NCBI GenBank assembly: GCA_009667805.1
Contig: CM019066.1
Location: 326,984,690-327,048,689 of the forward strand
Length of the DNA stretch: 64,000 nucleotides
Reading direction: 5' to 3'
DNA from: Leptobrachium leishanense
Lineage: Eukaryota; Chordata; Amphibia; Anura; Megophryidae
Positions 57,584-64,000 of this stretch are shown here, piece by piece. The translations under genes and the position numbers were made by a program. The notes beneath the pieces are model-generated. The model made no database searches. It was given only the letters and a program-made list of their open reading frames with translations, and was not told the origin of the DNA. Each line of letters begins with the position of its first letter. The stretch's first letter is position 1.

Positions 57584-58326
57584 GGGCCCTATTACAATCT
57601 TCGCTGCTTCGCTCATACGTTTGCGCCCAGGCAAAAACGCATTAACACGAGGGGCAAAACCCTTTGCACTGAACGTCGTATTACAATGTCAGCACAACAA
57701 ATGCACGTATTCGTCTACAGCGGGTGAACCTGCGCGAACGCTGCGTGAACTTACTGTACTTTGCGCGTCCTATACTTAACATTGTGAGTGCACATGCGTT
57801 TGTGCGCTGGTATGCGGATGGTATTACAATCTACGCGCAGTTTGTAACGCACAGCCTTTGCACACATAATTTTAGCAACTCCTAAAAGCTGGTGTTAATG
57901 GCAAATTCTATCAACCTGGCCGAACCCAAATACACCAGCCCAAAAACAATTACGCAGCAAAGTATAGTTACACATTCTACACATACCAAACCAATAAATT
58001 TGAGAAGTTGTGCGTGTTTTGTTTTTTTTGATACAGCATATATGCGCAGGTTGACTTTGACAGGCGCAAAAAACTTAATGTGAGACAATTGTGGTTCTTA
58101 ATTCTGATTGGCTGAATCGCGTGAAAAAAACAGTCCGCACACAAATTTCTGCTCGCAATGTTACTGCGCGCGTGTTTTTGCGCGTCCGTTTTACGCGTGT
58201 TATTTTTTGACGGATGAAAAAATGCACGAGGATTGTAATTCCAGCGTTAATTTACACGCGCTAACGTTTGACGCACAAATTCACGTGTTTACCGTACGTT
58301 TTTGCGTTAAGAATGTAATATGGCCC
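57584..58326. mobile_element. PIF/Harbinger-like MITE in the calpain intron, 743 bp
   Basis: Ends GGGCCCTATTACAAT and TGTAATATGGCCC, with a 3-bp duplication GAA (57581-57583 and 58327-58329). Interior has many short GCGCG/CACGCG inverted motifs. No ORF. Confidence 0.88.
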
Positions 58327-58675
58327 GAAATGTATTCTTGTTCCTGCAGAGCTGAGGGAAGATTTATTACTTGTCGCTGCTTAAGAAAGATATTTTTTTA
58401 ATAACAGCTGGGATGTGGTGTTATATCACATGTCTTTGTGTGACTGTCCACATGATCCTGTTTGTCTATTTTATCTCCAAAACATCTAACTTGCACCGTG
58501 GATGGAAACGTGTGGCTGCAAAGGGAAGCAGCAAAATAATAAACACAGCGTAGAGTTAGAGGATTCTGATCTGGAGCAAGTGGGACAAAATATTACTATC
58601 AGACAGGACAGAGAAAAATACCATCATATGAAGGCGAGAGTTGGGGGTGCGGAAACAGGGGAGATGAGAACATCA

Positions 58676-58890
58676 GATCATTGGCAGAGCGAACTGGGCG
58701 ATGTACCTGCTAATAAGGGAGATGTAGGCAGGGGTGCTGTTATGGAGAGCTTTGTATGTGAGCGCAAGTATTTTGAATTGAGTTGTAAAAGAAACTGTGC
58801 AGAGATTGACAAAAGGGGTGAGGTGTGAGAGGTGCGGGATGTGAGGTCGATGAGCCTGGCAGAAGCATTCATTACAGACTGCAGAGAGAG
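58676..58890 (-). pseudogene. LINE RT C-terminal fragment (L2-like)
   Basis: Two adjacent minus frames give LQSVMNASARLI and FKILALTYKALHNSTPAYIS. These are the familiar C-terminal blocks of L2-type RT proteins, separated by a frameshift. It lies in the calpain intron close to the 79-nt exon. Distinct from the CR1/L2 LINE at 14-34 kb. Confidence 0.7.
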
Positions 58891-58923
58891 AATTGTGTGA
58901 CCACATAAAATCACTCCTCTCAC

Positions 58924-59002
58924 CTGCTTGCTGCAACACATTTCTCATTTCATAGGCATCGATGCTTCCTGAGAGGTTAGTGTCCATTTCTTTAAAAATT
59001 CC
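58924..59002 (-). CDS. Calpain exon (79 nt), EF-hand
   Basis: Bounded by acceptor TTTTTATACACAG (59003 on) and donor GTGAGAGG (58923 down). Encodes GIFKEMDTNLSGSIDAYEMR-NVLQQAG, containing a canonical 12-residue EF-hand loop (DTNLSGSIDAYE) with ligands at positions 1, 3, 5, 9 and 12. It joins in phase to 57102-57218 across an intron of about 1.7 kb. Earlier exons were not found to the right within the window. Confidence 0.88.
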
Positions 59003-59370
59003 CTGTGTATAAAAAAATAAAAAAAACATAATTACAGGATAGACTAAAATTAAAAGTCCTGGGGAACTTTATAGCATGCCTGTGAAAGCTAGATATATTT
59101 TAGGTCACCTAAGTACAATCCTATTTGAGGTAATAAACATTACTTTTCGTGTCACTTTGGAAGTTTATGTTACTATGCATTTTTCTGCTTCTGATGTTAA
59201 ACTCATTTAAATAAATAAAATAAAGAGATTTGCTGAGAGAAGTGGTGAATTGAGACACCGTAATGGAGACATATCTGTTAGAAGTACAAGTCTAGAACAG
59301 TGGTTCCCAATTGCGTTCCTCAAGTACCCCTAACAGTTCAGGTTTGCAGATATGTGAAGCACATCACACA
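59003..59370. other. Calpain intron, no feature seen
   Basis: AT-rich sequence upstream (minus-strand sense) of the 79-nt exon, beginning with its acceptor. No further exon recognised. Confidence 0.4.
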
Positions 59371-59810
59371 GTGGCGTAGCGTGAATTGTCAGCGCCCGGG
59401 GCAGGGCAAGAATAATTGCGCCCCCCCCCCAACCTGTGGTCTGGTTAGCATGCCTTGATTCCCTGTGATCACAGGTACCTTGGGCAGTGCTGGTGCAAGA
59501 TTTTTTTGTCTACATAGACAAAAGGTGACTAATTTTCTACCCTCCCCCCATCCCAATATCTTCCACAACAATAAAGTCAAGCTTATTCACACTGAGTGTG
59601 AATTACTGTGAGTTTTATTGCTGTGGAGCTCTGTGACGCGCTCATTCACACCACACAGTACAGTGAGTTTTATTGCTGTGATATCGTAATGTGTGGCGTG
59701 TATGCGCATATTCAGAGCTCCTGCCTCCATAGTAATATAACTCACATTAATGTGTAGTGTGTATGAGTGTCAGAGCTCCACAGCAATGACATTTTAAAAT
59801 AAATTATTAT
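59371..59810. mobile_element. hAT-type fragment (CAGTGGCGTAGCG end)
   Basis: Starts CAGTGGCGTAGCGTG followed by a C run. About 59585-59800 has tandem GTGAGTTTTATTGCTGTG blocks that also occur near 3145 and 44070. No right terminus identified. Confidence 0.5.
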
Positions 59811-59821
59811 TTATTCCTATG

Positions 59822-60423
59822 TAGGGATGCACCGATACCACTTTTTTAAGACCTAGTACGAGTACCGATACCCCCAGCTCACATGGATTTGCCCCAGCTC
59901 ACATGGATATGCCCCCAGCTCACATGGATTTGCCCCCAGCACTCACGGATTTGCCCCAGCTCACATGGATTTGCCCCCAGCTCGAACGCTGGGGAAGCTG
60001 GCCGCGTGCATGAAAAGCACACTACCAGCGTTCCCCTCCGGCGCGCCGCATACTCACCCATCCTGAAGGTCCAGTCGCTTGGCAGTGATGCGATCACGTG
60101 GCCGCTGGACGCATCTGTGACGCTGCCTCCAGCCGAGAGGCAGCGTCACAGGAGCGCCTAGTGGCCGCGGGAATGCGTCACTGCCAAGCGACCGGACCTT
60201 CAGGATGGGTGAGTATGCGGATGCACCGGAGGGGAACGCTGGCTGTGTGCTTTTCATGCACACAGCCAGCTTCCCCAGCCCCGTGGATACCGGCAAGCCG
60301 GCCCAGCGCCAGCTTCCGGTATCGGCAGGATGTATCGGGCCGTTTGCACGAGTAACAAGTACTCGTGCAAACGGCAATATCGGCCCCGATACTGATACTA
60401 GTATCGGTATCGGTGCATCCCTA
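59822..60423. mobile_element. hAT MITE with minisatellite and palindrome, 602 bp
   Basis: Inverted ends TAGGGATGCACCGATACCA and TATCGGTGCATCCCTA, with 8-bp flanks TTCCTATG and TTCATATG (one mismatch). A short minisatellite (59868-59985, core AGCTCACATGGATTTGCCCC) is followed by a GC-rich palindrome. Confidence 0.9.
59986..60300. repeat. GC-rich palindrome
   Basis: Arms at about 59988-60125 and 60135-60280 pair through GCTGGGGAAGCTGG, CATCCTGAAGGTCC and AGTCGCTTGGCAGTGA; the centre is a CGCTGCCTC hairpin. The GGTCC...TCACGTGG content resembles the palindromes at 155-425 and 13188-13272. Confidence 0.85.
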
Positions 60424-60602
60424 TTCATATGTATTTTATATTTTTATACAGTAAATCATACATGAAAGTAATTATTTTATTTTTTATAATATAATAAAAT
60501 ACACTAATATTTAAATGTATTAAACTTATTACAAAGATTTACAGGTTAAAAAATATTAAAATATATTGACCATTAAAATATTTATTATTACTTTATTAAT
60601 AA

Positions 60603-61730
60603 CTAACCCTTAACCACTTGGCTGCTATGGACGCGCTCAGCGCGTCCAGCCAAGTGGTTCTTCTGTGCTATGGACGCGCTGAGCGTGTCCATGCACAGGA
60701 GGCAGCAATTCGCTGGATTGCTGCGCCCCCCCGGTGCGGGCTGACATCTTGGATGTCAGCCCAGCACTCCGGGACCCCGGCGGGGCCATTAGATGTCATC
60801 GTGGCGGTGCGATGACATCTAATTCAGGCGCCCCCCCCGCGTGTGCGTGGGAGGCGCCTGAAAGGGAGGGGGAGATCATTCGGACCTCTCTCCCTCCCGA
60901 TCGCCGGGGTGCACAGGGTTAATCCAGGCACCGTTTAGAAGGGCACAGCCTGCCCTCCCAAACGGTGGCTGTCATTAACCCCTGGGGAGCCGGGTCACGA
61001 TACGGCGCTGAAAAGCACCGGATCATGATCCTCTCCCGGAGCTGGCCGACATCTTGGATGTCGGCCAAGCCTCCGGGAACTCCCCCTGAGGACTGGCGTC
61101 ATCGTGCATAGCACGATGACGCCAGTCCTGGAGTTAACCCCTAGCTGCCAGCAATGGTGGAGATAGGGGATTCATTGGAACCCCCTATCTCCCGATCCGT
61201 GGCAGCTAGGGGTTAATGTTTGATGTCGTTGGATCGGCCAGACCATGGTCTTTCCAACGATACCAAACCTCAAGATGAAAAAAGTTTTTTTTTTAAAAAA
61301 AATAAAAATAAAAAAATATTTTAAAAAAATTCTAAAAAAAAAAGAAACAAGTTTTTTTTTGTTTTTGTTTTGTTAATGCAGCAATATTGTTCCCATTTCA
61401 ATTATAATGTGAACAATGATGCTGCACTAACGATTTTTGTATGCGGTGCGTTTGTTTAAAATAGCGACATTTTCCCCAAAAAAAAAGGAACGAGTCCCCA
61501 TTTCAAATTTTTTTAACAAGCGCACCCCATAGAAAATATAACCGCAATTGCTCGCATGTTAAAATGTGAAAAAAAAACACTTTAAACATAATAAATTATT
61601 GAAAATTCTAATTTTATTGCATTTTTTGTTATAATATACAGACAGGACATGACGTATACATATAATAATGACATATTATGAATCTACCAAGTCTGCCGGA
61701 AAGAACGATATATAATATGTCTGTGTCATA
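60603..61730. mobile_element. TTAA-family MITE, interrupted by Gypsy-C
   Basis: Left end TTAACCACTTGGCTGC. The interior repeats blocks of 47560-48568 (GGAGATAGGGGATTCATTGG and GGAAAGAACGATATATAAT). Sequence stops in mid-family where the Gypsy-C LTR begins, so the rest should lie beyond the window. Confidence 0.7.
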
Positions 61731-61893
61731 TGTAATGTATTGTGTTTTGCCTATGTTTCTTTTTGAGCCATCCTGACCACCGTAGTTAGTCTTCCTGATC
61801 CCCCCCCCCTCCATTTTGTGTTCAGTTATAGATTAAACATCTACAGGAGCACAGCTCTGTTTTGAAGCTCTGTGTCTGTCACATTACTTTACA
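61731..61893 (+). repeat. Gypsy-C 5' LTR (163 bp)
   Basis: Starts TGTAATG and ends ACTTTACA directly before the primer-binding site. Short for an LTR. A C/T tract and GATTAAAC lie inside. Start inferred from the TGTAA/TTACA termini and from the break in the host MITE. Confidence 0.7.
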
Positions 61894-61905
61894 TGGTGTC
61901 AGAAG
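61894..61905 (+). promoter_or_regulatory. Gypsy-C primer-binding site (tRNA type)
   Basis: TGGTGTCAGAAG is complementary to a tRNA 3' end CTTCTGACACCA, most like tRNA-Leu from memory. This contrasts with the self-priming sites of Gypsy-A and Gypsy-B. Confidence 0.75.
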
Positions 61906-61933
61906 TCTGTCTGGAACAGATCTCACGCTTACT

Positions 61934-62797
61934 ATGGCATTATTGCAGTTTGAACACCCCAAGATTGACTGGGAAGCTCCAGACTTGTACCAAGAGTTTG
62001 AAAGATTTCGCAGCCACGTCTCCTTTGTGTTTGATGGACCGCTCTCAGAACAAACACTGAAGCAGCGCACAGGTTGGTTGGGAACGTGGATTGGCGAGCA
62101 GGGCAGAGAGATATATAAAACGCTACCCTGGGGAGAAGGGGAGAAGGATGATCCATCTAAAGTACTGGATAAATTTGCCAGCTATATAAGGCCAAGAAAG
62201 AATAAGAGAATTGCCAGACACCGCTTTAAGCAGAGAAAACAAGGAGTCACTGAGGGATTTGACCACTTTGTGAAGGATTTAAGACTCCTGCTAATGGATT
62301 GCGAGTATGCTGATCCAGATGATATGTTAATCGATACAATAATCGCTGGAATCAAAGAAAAGCGCGTCCAGGAGAGACTCTTAGACAAAGGGGAAGATCT
62401 AACACTACCAAAAGCAATTGAAATTGCCCAACAGTTTGAACTGTCACAGAAGCAAATTACAATAATCAGAGAAGAAGAATCTCAAGTGCAAGCAATAAAG
62501 GTGAATACACAATTCCAAACTGCAAATAAAAAAGCCTATCTACAATATCAGCCAAAATCTGTGCAGAAAGACATGAATACTTACCGGACATACAACTGTT
62601 TAAATTGTGGAAAACATCCCCAGCATAAGTGGACCCAGGGCAGATGTCCGGCGAAAGGTTCTGTCTGCTCGTACTGCCACAAACCAAACCACTGGGTGGC
62701 AGTGTGTCGCAAAAGGTCAGTAAACACAGTTAGTGTGCAGCAGCAATCAGAAACTGAGGATGAGGAGGTACTGGGCATAAATCTCACAAACGGATGA
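61934..62797 (+). CDS. gag: Gypsy-C Gag
   Basis: 287 codons from ATG at 61934 (MALLQFEHPKIDWEAPDLY). A capsid-like region (RHRFKQRKQGVTEGFDHFVKDL; DDMLIDTIIAGIKEKRVQERLL, split) is followed by two zinc-finger-like clusters: CLNCGKHPQHKWTQGRCPAKG and CSYCHKPNHWVAVC. Intact. The type is the tRNA-primed gypsy lineage (K02A2.6/Mag-like), different from the Sushi-like Gag of Gypsy-A and -B. It overlaps the next frame by 17 bases in the +1 frame. Confidence 0.85.
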   Translation: MALLQFEHPKIDWEAPDLYQEFERFRSHVSFVFDGPLSEQTLKQRTGWLGTWIGEQGREIYKTLPWGEGEKDDPSKVLDKFASYIRPRKNKRIARHRFKQRKQGVTEGFDHFVKDLRLLLMDCEYADPDDMLIDTIIAGIKEKRVQERLLDKGEDLTLPKAIEIAQQFELSQKQITIIREEESQVQAIKVNTQFQTANKKAYLQYQPKSVQKDMNTYRTYNCLNCGKHPQHKWTQGRCPAKGSVCSYCHKPNHWVAVCRKRSVNTVSVQQQSETEDEEVLGINLTNG

Positions 62798-63818
62798 GCA
62801 CTATGATGACAAATGGACTGCGGACATTGAAATCCTGTCTCGGCAAGTGCCATTCAGAATTGATACTGGTGCAAAGTGCAACACATTGACTTTAAGTAAT
62901 TATCAGACACTCCCGCATGTAGGTGAGCTTAAACGCTCTAATCGAGTGCTAAAGTCCTACTCTAACCACAGGCTGAAGCCCATAGCTGCGGTGGACCTTC
63001 TAATCAAATTCAAGAATACAGAGATACCAGCAGAATTTGAGATTGTAGACATTTTGCAAGAAAATGTGCTTAGCGGTGCAACAGCAGAAGCCTTAGGTTT
63101 AGTGATGCGGCTCCATGCGCTGCAGCCTACTATGAAAAGCAACACACCACATTCCAATGGTGAAGCCGAGCGTGCAGTCCAGACTGTTAAAAAACTTTGG
63201 GCCAAAGCGTCAGACAAACACCTTGCACTGCTTGATTACAGGACAACTCCACTGGATTCTGTAGGCTTTTCGCCTGCTCGACTGCTGATGGGCAGGCGGC
63301 CCCGAAATAGTCTGCCTACTGCTCGTCTGCTGCTCGCACCTGCAGCTTATGATCCCATCAAAGTCAAACAGCGCCTAGACAGAAGCAAATGCATTCAGAA
63401 ATTCTACTATGACCATAAAAGAGCAAGTGGCCCCCGTGCTGAATTGAAGCCTGGAGATGAAGTTCGGATGCAGCCGCACCCAGGCAGTAACAGGTGGTCG
63501 CCTGGAGTAGTAGTGAAGTCTCACGATGCCCCTCGATCCTATATTGTAGAAAGTGGAAATAAGGAATACCGTCGCAACGTCCAGCACCTTCGTAAGAGCA
63601 CACCAGATGCCAATGACTCCCGCCACAAACTTATCAATGATCATTGGGCTGAGTTGATGGAGCCAGTGAGTGCCGAGGAGCCCGAGCCTGTGGAACATAC
63701 CAACTCCCAGCAAGAATATGCTCCAGTACCACAGACTGCTAAGGGAATGACGTCAAACGGGCAGTACATCACCAGGCTAGGCAGAGTTGTGAAACCTCCG
63801 GACCGGCTTTCCTTGTAG
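62781..63818 (+). CDS. Gypsy-C protease fused to integrase C-terminus (internal deletion)
   Basis: An open frame of about 345 codons. The protease active site is FRIDTGAKCNTL, followed by protease-like sequence to about VLSGATAEALGLV. Near 63105-63130 it passes directly into the integrase end: HSNGEAERAVQTVKKLW (with the final catalytic Glu), FSPARLLMGRRPRNSLP, LKPGDEVRMQPHP and a C-terminal tail. RT, RNase H and the first two-thirds of integrase are missing, yet the frame is preserved. Such an element could move only with enzymes supplied by another copy. Confidence 0.85.
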   Translation: MSQTDEHYDDKWTADIEILSRQVPFRIDTGAKCNTLTLSNYQTLPHVGELKRSNRVLKSYSNHRLKPIAAVDLLIKFKNTEIPAEFEIVDILQENVLSGATAEALGLVMRLHALQPTMKSNTPHSNGEAERAVQTVKKLWAKASDKHLALLDYRTTPLDSVGFSPARLLMGRRPRNSLPTARLLLAPAAYDPIKVKQRLDRSKCIQKFYYDHKRASGPRAELKPGDEVRMQPHPGSNRWSPGVVVKSHDAPRSYIVESGNKEYRRNVQHLRKSTPDANDSRHKLINDHWAELMEPVSAEEPEPVEHTNSQQEYAPVPQTAKGMTSNGQYITRLGRVVKPPDRLSL

Positions 63819-64000
63819 CCAGAGACATGCGTAGCAAACGCGAATGGCGACAGCAGTGTGCCAATAACTGTTCCAGTTCCACTTGCTTATGTACAATGGT
63901 GCACTGTTCTGAATGATATGTTATCGTTTGATTCTCGTTTAAAATGTGCTAACCTTTCCTTTGTTCTTTTGAGGGATGCAAGTTTTCTGTTTATGTAAAT
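63819..64000 (+). other. Gypsy-C 3' region, cut by window end
   Basis: Non-coding sequence after the fused ORF. No polypurine tract or 3' LTR is seen before the end; the last bases TGTAAAT are too short to judge. Confidence 0.4.

Overview
This window looks like vertebrate, most likely amphibian (anuran), nuclear DNA. It is almost entirely nested transposable elements. The only host-gene sequence I can support is two minus-strand exons of a calpain gene (57102-57218 and 58924-59002). The organism call is an inference. It rests on the mixture of chromodomain Ty3/gypsy (Sushi-like) LTR elements, a CR1/L2-type LINE with an esterase ORF1, BED-finger hAT elements, Tc1-like elements with IR/DR ends, PIF/Harbinger-like MITEs and TTAA-flanked MITEs. 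No RNA gene, CRISPR array or prokaryotic feature was seen.

Layout, left to right. 1-4.9 kb: hAT-type non-autonomous elements with exact 8-bp target-site duplications (TSDs), minisatellites and AT microsatellites. 4.96-32.8 kb: a direct tandem duplication of about 6.3-6.7 kb (insertions removed) carrying a hAT end, a minisatellite-bearing MITE and a CR1/L2 LINE. The left copy later received Gypsy-A (5035-11712) and Gypsy-B (14902-20886). The right copy received a 3-bp-TSD MITE (29201-30088) and a TTAA element (31309-32568). 34.7-47.2 kb: two head-to-tail partial copies of a BED-finger hAT transposon, broken by two solo LTRs, a possible Env-bearing retroelement piece and another hAT element. 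47.2-56.5 kb: MITEs and a full-length but mutated Tc1 element. 57-59 kb: the calpain exons, with MITE and LINE debris in the intron. 59.8-64 kb: a minisatellite-bearing hAT MITE, a TTAA-family MITE and the 5' part of an internally deleted gypsy element (Gypsy-C).

Gypsy-B is the most complete element: both LTRs, one uninterrupted gag-pol frame of 1464 codons, and LTRs that differ at about 3 of 825 positions by eye. Gypsy-A is a cousin broken by a frameshift and by a solo LTR of the Gypsy-B family. In both, the bases just inside the 5' LTR are complementary to the predicted first 10-11 bases of their own transcript. This is the Tf1/Sushi self-priming arrangement, and no tRNA is needed. In Gypsy-B the gag-pol frame is also open upstream through PBS, U5 and R, which would encode about 200 extra residues with two aromatic, hydrophobic segments.

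A second theme is module sharing. A 17-21-bp minisatellite built on CCCAGCTCATGGATAT occurs in at least five places. In four it is paired with a GC-rich palindrome containing related GGACC and TCACGTG blocks, although the carrier elements have different termini.
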